From Clostridium sp. (GTDB lineage Bacteria; Bacillota; Clostridia; TANB77; CAG-508), in contig JAHAKD010000004.1 in the NCBI GenBank assembly GCA_018371855.1, positions 1 to 64,000 of the forward strand: a DNA stretch of 64,000 bases. The letters run 5' to 3'. The notes under the pieces are model-generated. The model searched no databases. It was given only the letters and a program-made list of their open reading frames with translations, and was not told where the DNA came from. How positions within the stretch are numbered: position 1 is the stretch's first letter; every line of letters begins with the position of its first letter. A program made the position numbers and the translations under genes. Of this stretch, positions 49,469 through 56,810 are shown piece after piece.

Positions 49469-50188
49469 CTATAGCAATATTCCAGCTTCTAGAGCTATTT
49501 TTATCATTTTTGTTAATCCTTGTTCACGTTCTTCAGGTGTTGCTTGTTTGCTTATAAATTGAGAATCTACAACAGTCATTAAACAAGCAGCTTTTTTATT
49601 TAAAAGTTTTGCGTTGTAGAATAATGCAAATGCTTCCATTTCTGCTGCTATAGGTTTTATATTTTTGGGAATCCTATTAAAGAATTTTTTAGGGTCTGTC
49701 ATATAAAAATCTACTGCATCTGTACAAACAGTATTTCCTTCAACTACTTTTATATCAGAAATGTCAGCGACTTGTTTTATTATAGAATTAAGACTTTCAT
49801 TACCAGAGCAAATATGACAATCTTCATTATTAAAAGTAAGAGCATAATTACCTTCTGTATAAACATCATCTGCAAGTACAACATCAAATAAATCTAATTC
49901 TTTAATATATCCTCCGCAAGAACCAATTCTTATAATATTCTCTACATCATAAAATTTATATAATTCATATGAATAAATTCCAACACTTGGCATACCCATA
50001 CCGTGTGCCATAACAGAAATTCTTTTTCCTTTATATAAACCTGTATATGCTAACATATTTCTAACAGAATTAACTAATTTGACATCTTCTAAAAAATTTT
50101 CTGCTATATATTTTGCGCGTAAAGGATCTCCAGGCATAATAACAGTTTTTGCAAAGTCGCCAATTTCAGCCTCATTATGTGGTGTCAT
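49469..50188 (-). CDS. deoD: Purine-nucleoside phosphorylase, DeoD type
   Basis: The enzyme cleaves purine (deoxy)nucleosides with phosphate to the base and (deoxy)ribose 1-phosphate. The 239-residue protein is the hexameric high-molecular-mass type: PHNEAEIGDFAKTVIMPGDPLRAKYIAE, RIGSCGGYIKEL, CTDAVDFY, EMEAFALF and TVVDSQFI with the expected Asp. Length is normal. The start at 50188 has AGGAGGTTTATAT upstream on the minus strand. It complements pdp (16567) and mtnN (4413) in nucleoside salvage. Confidence 0.96.
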   Translation of the reverse strand: MTPHNEAEIGDFAKTVIMPGDPLRAKYIAENFLEDVKLVNSVRNMLAYTGLYKGKRISVMAHGMGMPSVGIYSYELYKFYDVENIIRIGSCGGYIKELDLFDVVLADDVYTEGNYALTFNNEDCHICSGNESLNSIIKQVADISDIKVVEGNTVCTDAVDFYMTDPKKFFNRIPKNIKPIAAEMEAFALFYNAKLLNKKAACLMTVVDSQFISKQATPEEREQGLTKMIKIALEAGILL

Positions 50189-50290
50189 ATATAAACCTCC
50201 TAAAATTAAATTTAATATTAGTATATCATATTATTAAAAAGTTATAATCTTGTGATATATAAATGTAACATAAAAGTAATATAATGGAAA

Positions 50291-50319
50291 TATACAAATT
50301 AATGCAAAAAATGTATAAT
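50291..50319 (+). promoter_or_regulatory. Candidate promoter of the gene at 50354
   Basis: TATACA (50291-50296), a 17-nt spacer and TATAAT (50314-50319); the -35 is only a partial match. Confidence 0.4.
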
Positions 50320-50353
50320 ATTTGTAGAAAAAGCAAAAAAAGGAGAGATAAAT

Positions 50354-51037
50354 ATGTGGACATGTTTATATTTAAGCCATATAGTAGTAATCATAATGAT
50401 TATAATAGCTATTTTAGGAATTATATATGGAATAAGTCAAAAAAAGATTAAAGTTTATCAAGTTATTGTTATATTCTTATTTTGTGTAATTTCAATGGCA
50501 CTGGTTACAGGAGTAACATCAATGCAATGTATAGATGATTTAAATAGTGAAATAGACTATGTTACAGAAAATACTAAAACTGATTATTGGACATATGATT
50601 ATACAGAAATGTCAATGATAGATAGTTATACAGCTGGTTATACAAAACTAGTTGATTTAAAAACAGGAAATTTAGTAGCAGTTAAAGATGAAGCTATTTC
50701 AACAGGAAAAGACATAATTGATTTAAGCAATAAAGAGGAAGCAGATGCTGCTTGTCAAGAAATCGATATTCAAGAAGAATTAAATGCTACAGATGATTAT
50801 TTAATTACTTTAGGTTCAAAAGAATTTATAAAAGCTACAGATGATATTTACTACGTAACTTATAATTATACATATACAAATTCAGATAATAAGGCAGAAG
50901 AAAAAGGAAAAGTATATTATATTGTAAATAGTGATAATCAAATGAAAACAATTGTTATGACAAGTATTAATAACGAAGAAAAAGAAGTAGAATTTGAAGA
51001 AAGAGTATTAGAAATCATTAATACAATGGATTTATAA
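50354..51037 (+). CDS. Hypothetical membrane-anchored protein
   Basis: The 227-residue protein is not recognised. Two membrane segments near the N terminus (about 8-28 and 36-57) are followed by an acidic soluble region rich in Thr, Tyr, Asp and Asn (VTENTKTDYWTYDYTEM), then a beta-rich part (DIYYVTYNYTYTN, KGKVYYIV) resembling small extracellular lipocalin- or PepSY-like folds, though I cannot assign one. ATG 50354 follows AGGAGAG. It ends 15 nt before another membrane protein gene and likely forms a pair with it. Confidence 0.65.
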   Translation: MWTCLYLSHIVVIIMIIIAILGIIYGISQKKIKVYQVIVIFLFCVISMALVTGVTSMQCIDDLNSEIDYVTENTKTDYWTYDYTEMSMIDSYTAGYTKLVDLKTGNLVAVKDEAISTGKDIIDLSNKEEADAACQEIDIQEELNATDDYLITLGSKEFIKATDDIYYVTYNYTYTNSDNKAEEKGKVYYIVNSDNQMKTIVMTSINNEEKEVEFEERVLEIINTMDL

Positions 51038-51052
51038 AAGGAGGTAAATTTC

Positions 51053-51442
51053 ATGGTAATAGCATTAAATTTTGTTTTTGATATAATAGTAGCAATTTTA
51101 GTGTATGAATATTTTAAAAGAGATAAAAAAATTGAGGCTTTTGCTGCAGCTGTTATTATAAAGGTAGCATATTTCTTATCATCAACAGTAATTATGGGCC
51201 AATTTAATTTTTTAGGCTTCATAATTTACATATTAGTAATGATTTGTGTTGCTAGATTGTATATTATAATAGTTCAAGAAATATATAAAACAGAACTACA
51301 CCCAGTATTATTTATTTTTGTTACAGCATTAATTGGTGCATTAATAATGTCATTAATAGGTGAAATCTTATATACATTATTATTTAAATTAGTAAAATTA
51401 TTTGCAGCTACATTCCAATACACTTTAGATAAAATTTCTTAA
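51053..51442 (+). CDS. Small integral membrane protein
   Basis: The 129-residue protein is not recognised. It has four likely membrane segments (about 3-20, 27-45, 47-70 and 78-105), few charges, and a short amphipathic end. ATG 51053 follows AAAGGAGGT, which overlaps the stop of the previous gene, so the two are probably translated together. No motif suggests transport or catalysis. Confidence 0.65.
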   Translation: MVIALNFVFDIIVAILVYEYFKRDKKIEAFAAAVIIKVAYFLSSTVIMGQFNFLGFIIYILVMICVARLYIIIVQEIYKTELHPVLFIFVTALIGALIMSLIGEILYTLLFKLVKLFAATFQYTLDKIS

Positions 51443-51446
51443 ATAC

Positions 51447-51475
51447 TTGAATGATAAAAATTAGTATGATAGAAT
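51447..51475 (+). promoter_or_regulatory. Promoter of pyrG
   Basis: TTGAAT (51447-51452), a 17-nt spacer and TAGAAT (51470-51475) place the start near 51482, upstream of a terminator-like hairpin. Confidence 0.55.
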
Positions 51476-51497
51476 GAAGAAAATTAATTAAGAATAT

Positions 51498-51552
51498 GAG
51501 AGATTAAAAAAAAACCGATTTTGGCGATTTTTTAATCTCTCTTTTGTTTTTT
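51498..51552 (+). terminator. Terminator-like hairpin in the pyrG leader (attenuator)
   Basis: GAGAGATTAAAAAA (51498-51511) and its exact complement (51528-51541) form 14 bp, followed by CTTTTGTTTTTT. It lies between the promoter and the pyrG ribosome binding site. pyrG in other Firmicutes is controlled by leader attenuation in response to CTP, so a similar role is likely, though the GGGC initiation sequence of the Bacillus system is not seen. Confidence 0.65.
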
Positions 51553-51570
51553 AGAAAGGGGTTAATATAT

Positions 51571-53172
51571 ATGAATACTAAGTATATTTTTGTAACAGGA
51601 GGAGTTGTTTCTGGACTTGGAAAAGGTATAACAGCAGCATCATTAGGTAGGCTTTTGAAAAATAGAGGATATAAAGTAACTATCCAAAAATTTGATCCAT
51701 ATTTAAATGTAGATCCGGGAACAATGAGTCCATATGAACATGGAGAAGTATTTGTTACAGATGATGGAGCAGAAACAGATTTGGATTTAGGACATTATGA
51801 AAGATTTATAGATGAAAATTTAACTAAAGATTCTAGTATTACAATGGGAAAAATTTATTTAGAAGTATTAGAAAAAGAAAGAGAAGGAGAATATTTGGGA
51901 AAGACAGTACAAGTTATCCCACATGTAACAAATAAAATAAAGGAAAAAATATATAGTTTCGAAAATACAGATACTGATATAGTAATTACAGAAATAGGAG
52001 GAACTGTTGGAGATATAGAGGGGCTTTCTATAATAGAAGCAATAAGACAAGTGGGCTTAGAAAAAAATCCAGAAGATGTGCTATATATTCATGTTACACT
52101 ACTTCCATATATAAGTGGCTCTAACGAGATAAAATCAAAACCAACTCAACATTCGGTTAAAGAATTACAATCTTATGGAATAAAACCGAACATATTAGTA
52201 TGCAGAAGTGAAATAGATATACCAGATTCTATAAGAGAAAAACTAGCGTTGTTCTGTAATGTAAGAAAAGAAAATGTAATCCAAAATAAAACAGTAAAAT
52301 GTTTATATGAAGTACCACTTATGCTAGAAAGAGAAGGATTAGGAAGGGCTGTTTGCAACCAACTAAGATTAGATAACTATATTCCAGACAATTCTGAATG
52401 GCAAGAAATGATAAATAAGATAGAAAATATAAAAGATAAAACAGTAAAAATTGCAATTGTAGGAAAATATACTAAATTAGAAGATTCATATATATCAGTA
52501 ATAGAAAGTTTAACACATGCAGGTTATGCAAATAATGTAAAAGTAAAAGTAGATTTAATAGATTCAGAAAAATTAAATAAAGATAATGTAGAAGAAAAAT
52601 TAAAAGAATATAATGGTATAGTTGTTCCAGGAGGTTTTGGCAATAGAGGAATAGAAGGAATGATTACAGCTATACAGTATGTGAGAGAGAATAATGTTCC
52701 ATTCTTAGGAATTTGTTTAGGAATGCAGATGGCTGTTGTGGAATTTGCAAGAAATGTATTAAAGTTAGAAGATGTAAATTCAGAAGAGTTTAATGAAAAT
52801 GCTAAAAATAAAGTTATACATATAATGGATGAACAAAAGGAAATCAAGAAAAAGGGTGGGACAATGCGACTTGGCGCATATCCTTGTTTATTAAAGGAAA
52901 ATGCTAAAGTAAAAGAATTATATGGAAAAGAAAATATTTACGAAAGACACAGACATCGCTTCGAGTATAACAATGAATATAAAGAAATGTTAGAAAATGC
53001 AGGTTTAATATGTTCTGGAATTTCACCAAATGGTAAACTAGTAGAAATAGTAGAATATAAGAAACATCCATTTTTTATTGGTGTTCAATTCCATCCAGAA
53101 CTAAAATCAAGACCAAATAGACCAGCACCAGTATTTGTCGGACTAGTAAAAGCGGCGAAAGAAACGGATTAG
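51571..53172 (+). CDS. pyrG: CTP synthase
   Basis: PyrG aminates UTP to CTP with ATP and glutamine. The 533-residue protein has the synthetase domain (KYIFVTGGVVSGLGKGITAASLG, YLNVDPGTMSPYEHGEVFVTDDGAETDLDLGHYERF) and a glutamine amidotransferase domain with the nucleophile in FLGICLGMQ and the His/Glu pair in GVQFHPELKSRP. ATG 51571 follows AGAAAGGGG; an in-frame ATG at 51544 lies in the terminator-like hairpin's tail and is rejected. A dispersed repeat overlaps its stop region. Confidence 0.97.
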   Translation: MNTKYIFVTGGVVSGLGKGITAASLGRLLKNRGYKVTIQKFDPYLNVDPGTMSPYEHGEVFVTDDGAETDLDLGHYERFIDENLTKDSSITMGKIYLEVLEKEREGEYLGKTVQVIPHVTNKIKEKIYSFENTDTDIVITEIGGTVGDIEGLSIIEAIRQVGLEKNPEDVLYIHVTLLPYISGSNEIKSKPTQHSVKELQSYGIKPNILVCRSEIDIPDSIREKLALFCNVRKENVIQNKTVKCLYEVPLMLEREGLGRAVCNQLRLDNYIPDNSEWQEMINKIENIKDKTVKIAIVGKYTKLEDSYISVIESLTHAGYANNVKVKVDLIDSEKLNKDNVEEKLKEYNGIVVPGGFGNRGIEGMITAIQYVRENNVPFLGICLGMQMAVVEFARNVLKLEDVNSEEFNENAKNKVIHIMDEQKEIKKKGGTMRLGAYPCLLKENAKVKELYGKENIYERHRHRFEYNNEYKEMLENAGLICSGISPNGKLVEIVEYKKHPFFIGVQFHPELKSRPNRPAPVFVGLVKAAKETD

Positions 53173-53192
53173 GGGACGTTCATTGTTTTCCT
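53169..53192 (+). repeat. Dispersed repeat, copy D
   Basis: TTAGGGGACGTTCATTGTTT followed by TCCT shares the GGGGACGTTC core with copies A and B and starts in the pyrG stop codon. Confidence 0.65.
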
Positions 53193-53232
53193 TATTTTAT
53201 GAAAATGAGGGATAGTAAAAGAAAACAAGATA

Positions 53233-53262
53233 AAGGCTAGAGCATATAACTCTAGCTTTTAT
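53233..53262 (+). terminator. Terminator after pyrG
   Basis: GCTAGAG (53236-53242) and CTCTAGC (53250-53256) form 7 bp with a 7-nt loop, followed by TTTT. Confidence 0.75.
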
Positions 53263-53355
53263 TAAATATAAAAAATAGTTATAAAAATGTGAGATTGTTA
53301 ATAAAATTAATAATGGAAGCTTGGTTAAAAAAGAAATGTGAATTTTATGTGAAAA

Positions 53356-53382
53356 TTAGCAAACATACTTGACAAGTGCTAA
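53356..53382 (+). promoter_or_regulatory. Degenerate CIRCE-like operator overlapping the groESL -35
   Basis: TTAGCAAAC, a 9-nt spacer and AAGTGCTAA keep the outer six bases of each CIRCE arm and the exact spacing, but differ in the inner three. TTGACA (53369-53374) lies inside it. Confidence 0.5.
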
Positions 53383-53398
53383 AAAAAGGTATAAATTA

Positions 53399-53425
53399 TT
53401 AGCAGTCACAAAGAAAGAGTGCTAA
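53399..53425 (+). promoter_or_regulatory. CIRCE operator (HrcA site) of groESL
   Basis: TTAGCAGTC, a 9-nt spacer and GAGTGCTAA match the CIRCE consensus (TTAGCACTC-N9-GAGTGCTAA) with one change. It lies between the promoter and groES, the usual place for HrcA repression of chaperone genes. Confidence 0.9.
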
Positions 53426-53451
53426 TAATCATATATAGGAGGTAATGTGTA

Positions 53452-53733
53452 ATGATAAGACCATTAGCAGACAGAGTATTATTAAAAATGGAAGAAGAAG
53501 AGGAAAAGACTAAGAGTGGAATTATTTTGTCAACATCAGCAAAAGAAAAACCACAAACAGCAAAAGTTATAGAAGTTGGGCCAGGAGAAAAAATAAATGA
53601 TAAATTAGAAGAAATGTATGTAAAAAAAGGAGATAGAGTAATAATAAATACTTATTCAGGCTCAGATGTTAAATATGAAGGCGAAGAATATAAAATTGTC
53701 AGACAATCAGATATTTTAGCAATTATAGATTAA
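53452..53733 (+). CDS. groES: Co-chaperonin GroES
   Basis: GroES caps the GroEL chamber. The 93-residue protein starts MIRPLADRVLLKMEEEEEKTKSGIIL, has the mobile loop around EEKTKSGIILSTSAKEKP and ends VRQSDILAII, typical of the family. ATG 53452 follows TAGGAGGT. It is controlled by the CIRCE sites upstream, by family knowledge, and followed by groEL after 22 nt. Confidence 0.98.
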   Translation: MIRPLADRVLLKMEEEEEKTKSGIILSTSAKEKPQTAKVIEVGPGEKINDKLEEMYVKKGDRVIINTYSGSDVKYEGEEYKIVRQSDILAIID

Positions 53734-53755
53734 TAAGAAAGGTTGGTAATTTAAT

Positions 53756-55393
53756 ATGGCAAAAGAAATTAAATTTGGCGAAGATGCAAGAAAATCATTA
53801 TTAAATGGTGTAAATAAATTAGCAGATACAGTAAAGGTTACATTAGGACCAAAAGGAAGAAATGTAGTTTTAGATAAAGGATATGGAGCACCTCTAATTA
53901 CAAACGATGGTGTAACAATAGCAAAAGAAATAGAATTAGAAGATTCTTTCGAAAATATGGGAGCAAAACTTGTAAAAGAAGTTTCTACAAAAACAAATGA
54001 TGTTGCAGGTGATGGAACAACAACAGCAACTGTTTTAGCACAAGCTATGGTAAAAGAAGGTGTTAAGAATGTTGCAGCTGGTGGAGATCCAATGGCAATA
54101 AAAAGAGGTATGGATAAAGCAACATCAAAAGCTGTAGAAGAAATACAAAAAATAAGTGTTGCAGTAAATGGAAAAGATGATATAGCAAGAGTTGCAAGTG
54201 TATCTTCAGATAACGAAGAAGTAGGTAATTTAATTGCAGAAGCAATGGAAAAAGTATCTAAAGATGGTGTTATAACAATAGAAGAATCAAAAACATCAGA
54301 TACAGCAGTTAATGTTGTAGAAGGTATGCAATTTGATAAAGGATATATTTCTCCATATATGGTAACAGATACAGAAAAAATGGAAGCTATCTTGGATAAT
54401 CCTTATATTTTAATTACAGATAAAAAGATAAGTAATATTCAAGAAATATTACCATTATTAGAAAGCTTAATGCAACAATCTGCAAAATTAGTTATTATAT
54501 GTGATGACATGGAAAATGAAGCATTATCTACACTAGTACTTAACAAATTAAGAGGTGTATTAAATGTAGTTGCTGTTAAAGCTCCTGGGTATGGAGATAG
54601 AAGAAAAGAAATGTTACAAGATATTGCTATCTTAACAGGTGGAGAAGTTATAACTGGTGACTTAGGCTTAGAACTTAAAGATACAAGAATTGATCAATTA
54701 GGAAGAGCAAAACAAGTTAAAGTTCAAAAAGAAAATACTATAATTGTTGATGGAATGGGAGACAAACAACAAATAGCAGATAGAGTTGGACAATTAAAAG
54801 CTCAAATAAATGAAGAAAAGAGCGATTTTGATAGAGAAAAATTACAAGAAAGATTAGCTAAAATTGCTGGAGGTGTAGCTGTAATAGAAGTTGGAGCTGC
54901 AACAGAAATAGAAATGAAAGATAAAAAGTTAAGAATAGAAGATGCATTATCTGCAACTAAAGCTGCAGTTGAAGAAGGAATTGTTGCAGGTGGCGGAACA
55001 ACATATATTGATATTATTCCAGAAGTTAGTAAATTTGTAGATACATTAGAAGGAGACGAAAAATTAGGTGCATCAATTGTTCTTAAAGCATTAGAAGAGC
55101 CAGCAAAACAAATAGCTAGAAATGCAGGATTAGAACCAGCAGTTATAGTTGAAGAAGTTAAAAAATCAGCACAAGGTGTTGGATTTAATGCAAGAGCAGA
55201 AAAATATGAAGATATGAAAAAAGCAGGTGTGGTTGATCCAACTAAAGTTACAAGAAGTGCTTTACAAAATGCAGAAAGTATAGCTTCTATGATCTTAACA
55301 ACAGAAAGTTTAGTAGCAGATAAAAAAGAAGAAAAATGTAATTGTGGTGGAGGAGCAAATGCAGGAATGCCAGATATGGGTGGAATGTATTAA
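53756..55393 (+). CDS. groEL: Chaperonin GroEL
   Basis: GroEL is the ATP-driven folding chamber. The 545-residue protein has KFGEDARKSLLNGVNKLADTVKVTLGPKGRNVVLDK, the ATP-binding GDGTTTATVLAQ, the apical domain and AVEEGIVAGGGTTYIDI. The C terminus is CNCGGGANAGMPDMGGMY; the two Cys are unusual, the GGM end is normal. ATG 53756 follows GAAAGGTTGG. A terminator follows. Confidence 0.98.
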   Translation: MAKEIKFGEDARKSLLNGVNKLADTVKVTLGPKGRNVVLDKGYGAPLITNDGVTIAKEIELEDSFENMGAKLVKEVSTKTNDVAGDGTTTATVLAQAMVKEGVKNVAAGGDPMAIKRGMDKATSKAVEEIQKISVAVNGKDDIARVASVSSDNEEVGNLIAEAMEKVSKDGVITIEESKTSDTAVNVVEGMQFDKGYISPYMVTDTEKMEAILDNPYILITDKKISNIQEILPLLESLMQQSAKLVIICDDMENEALSTLVLNKLRGVLNVVAVKAPGYGDRRKEMLQDIAILTGGEVITGDLGLELKDTRIDQLGRAKQVKVQKENTIIVDGMGDKQQIADRVGQLKAQINEEKSDFDREKLQERLAKIAGGVAVIEVGAATEIEMKDKKLRIEDALSATKAAVEEGIVAGGGTTYIDIIPEVSKFVDTLEGDEKLGASIVLKALEEPAKQIARNAGLEPAVIVEEVKKSAQGVGFNARAEKYEDMKKAGVVDPTKVTRSALQNAESIASMILTTESLVADKKEEKCNCGGGANAGMPDMGGMY

Positions 55394-55431
55394 TAAGAGA
55401 AATTAAGGCACTTTCATCAAAACTTATATAG

Positions 55432-55469
55432 AAAAAGGATTTAAAGGTGAAACTTTAAGTCCTTTTTTA
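55432..55469 (+). terminator. Terminator of groESL
   Basis: AAAGGATTTAAAG and CTTTAAGTCCTTT pair over 13 positions (one G-U), with loop GTGAAA and T's after. Confidence 0.85.
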
Positions 55470-55489
55470 CGCTAAAAGCAGCGAAATAT

Positions 55490-55518
55490 TTGAAAAAAGT
55501 TACATAATATGGTAAAAT
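55490..55518 (+). promoter_or_regulatory. Promoter of the C39-like protease gene
   Basis: TTGAAA (55490-55495), a 17-nt spacer and TAAAAT (55513-55518) lie 58 nt before ATG 55577. Confidence 0.65.
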
Positions 55519-55576
55519 AATAAGTGAGTAATTTATAAAATTTTGAAGCCAGTATTTGGCGGAAAGGAAGGACAAT

Positions 55577-56296
55577 ATGAAAAATACAACAGAGACAATT
55601 ATGAAACGGGAGATGCTTCAGGCTAGTGTGGGTCCAGATATCTATGAGGAGCTGAAGAAAGCATGGCAAGAAGAAGCTAATTCCCTTCAGAAATCTTTGG
55701 AAGCGTGGAAGGAGCCGGAAGGTGGAATGCTGTATGCTGCAACTATCGAAACTGCGGAGCTGGTAGAATCAATGCCTTTGCAAAGCTCTTTGACGGAAAT
55801 TCCGTTCAGAGATGAAAGCAAGGGTGATCTTACATCAACCGTTGCTTCAAGTGGTTGTGCCATTGTTGTGGCAAAATTTTTGGAACAGTATTTTGATTCG
55901 GATAAGCGTGTATCTATCGAACTGCTGGCGGAACTGGCGGTTGACTTCGGTTACCGCGGATACAAAAAGCAGGATGATGGAACATGGCGAAAGATGGGAA
56001 TGAACCATCTTTGGTTCGACAAGTTTGTTCCGCGCTGCTTTACGCTGAAAAGCAAGAGAGTTTCGGATGTAGCACAGGTACTGGAAGCTCTTAAGACAAG
56101 AGAGGTGCCGGTATTGCTTGTTAAAAATTCTGTGTACAAGCAGGATCCAGAAAACACTGATTCACACTTTGTATGTGTATTAGGTATAGACAAGCACGGA
56201 TATCACCTTTATGATCCGGAGTACTCTCAGATTATACGGTGTGAGTTCGAAAGGATTCACAAATCTATCCGTATTGGGTGGATTATCTCAAGGTAA
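55577..56296 (+). CDS. C39-like papain-fold cysteine protease family protein
   Basis: The 239-residue protein has the layout of peptidase C39-like proteins: IPFRDESKGDLTSTVASSGCAIVV with the nucleophile C94, then DSHFVCVLGID with H197, and HLYDPEY with D213 as the third residue. The first 70 residues are helical (EELKKAWQEEANSLQKSLEAW). There is no signal peptide or membrane segment, so it probably acts inside the cell; the substrate is unknown. Codon use is plainly GC-richer (CTGGCGGAACTGGCGGTT-like runs) than all neighbours, a mark of acquisition. ATG 55577 follows GGAAAGGAAGG. It has its own promoter and terminator. Confidence 0.7.
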   Translation: MKNTTETIMKREMLQASVGPDIYEELKKAWQEEANSLQKSLEAWKEPEGGMLYAATIETAELVESMPLQSSLTEIPFRDESKGDLTSTVASSGCAIVVAKFLEQYFDSDKRVSIELLAELAVDFGYRGYKKQDDGTWRKMGMNHLWFDKFVPRCFTLKSKRVSDVAQVLEALKTREVPVLLVKNSVYKQDPENTDSHFVCVLGIDKHGYHLYDPEYSQIIRCEFERIHKSIRIGWIISR

Positions 56297-56302
56297 ATTG
56301 CA

Positions 56303-56346
56303 CAAACAAAACAGGCTGAGGAGAATTTCTCAGCCTGTTTTGTTTC
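56303..56346 (+). terminator. Terminator of the C39-like gene
   Basis: CAAAACAGGCTGAG (56307-56320) and its exact complement (56329-56342) form 14 bp, followed by T's. Confidence 0.9.
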
Positions 56347-56355
56347 GTATTTAAA

Positions 56356-56478
56356 TTAGCAACATCCGTTTCTTCTATTTCCACCACAACAACAGAATAT
56401 TATAATTAATAGTATTATCCATGTGCAGCAATCATCTCCAAAACCGAAACCACATCCACAGCCTCTATTTTCTGGCAT
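56356..56478 (-). CDS. Cys-rich 40-residue membrane peptide 1
   Basis: The frame starts at ATG 56478 on the minus strand with GGAGGG 7 nt upstream and ends at TAA 56356. It encodes a peptide beginning MPENRGCGCGFGFGDDCC, a hydrophobic core WIILLIIIF, then CCCGGNRRNGCC: nine Cys in 40 residues. It is a paralogue of the next peptide. Small Cys/Gly-rich membrane peptides of this type are often spore-associated in Firmicutes; function here is unknown. It is too short for common ORF cut-offs. Confidence 0.7.
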   Translation of the reverse strand: MPENRGCGCGFGFGDDCCTWIILLIIIFCCCGGNRRNGCC

Positions 56479-56541
56479 ATCAATCCCTCCTTTCAAATTG
56501 CATAAGTATAACTGCTAAAAAATATTTAAGCAACAAATTAA

Positions 56542-56664
56542 TTAGCAACCGCATGGGTCACATGGTGTGTCACATCCACATCCAGAATTTCTACTATTTC
56601 CACATCCGCAGAAAAGTATTAAGAAAAGAATGATGAACCATAATAAATCATTATTACAACACAT
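56542..56664 (-). CDS. Cys-rich 40-residue membrane peptide 2
   Basis: The frame starts at ATG 56664 on the minus strand with GGGAGGT upstream and ends at TAA 56542. It begins MCCNNDLLWFIILFLILFCG, so the hydrophobic part is near the N terminus, and ends CGNSRNSGCGCDTPCDPCGC. It shares the W-II-L-hydrophobic-C-x-CGN-RN pattern and the 40-residue length with peptide 1. It is the first gene of the pair. A CATACTAA word with an ATATATT word 15 nt upstream (around 56710-56745, minus) resembles a sigma-E promoter, weakly. Confidence 0.7.
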   Translation of the reverse strand: MCCNNDLLWFIILFLILFCGCGNSRNSGCGCDTPCDPCGC

Positions 56665-56737
56665 AAATATTACCTCCCTTTTCTTTTAACCTTAAGTTTT
56701 TTCCTTAGTATGATATATCTTATTCGAAATATATCTA

Positions 56738-56766
56738 TTGTGTTACTAAAAAAATAATGATATAAT
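56738..56766 (+). promoter_or_regulatory. Promoter of mutL
   Basis: TTGTGT (56738-56743), a 17-nt spacer and TATAAT (56761-56766) precede ATG 56811 by 44 nt. Confidence 0.6.
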
Positions 56767-56810
56767 TTCTGGCAGAATGGTAGTGTATATAGGAAAAGGA
56801 GAAAAAATAT

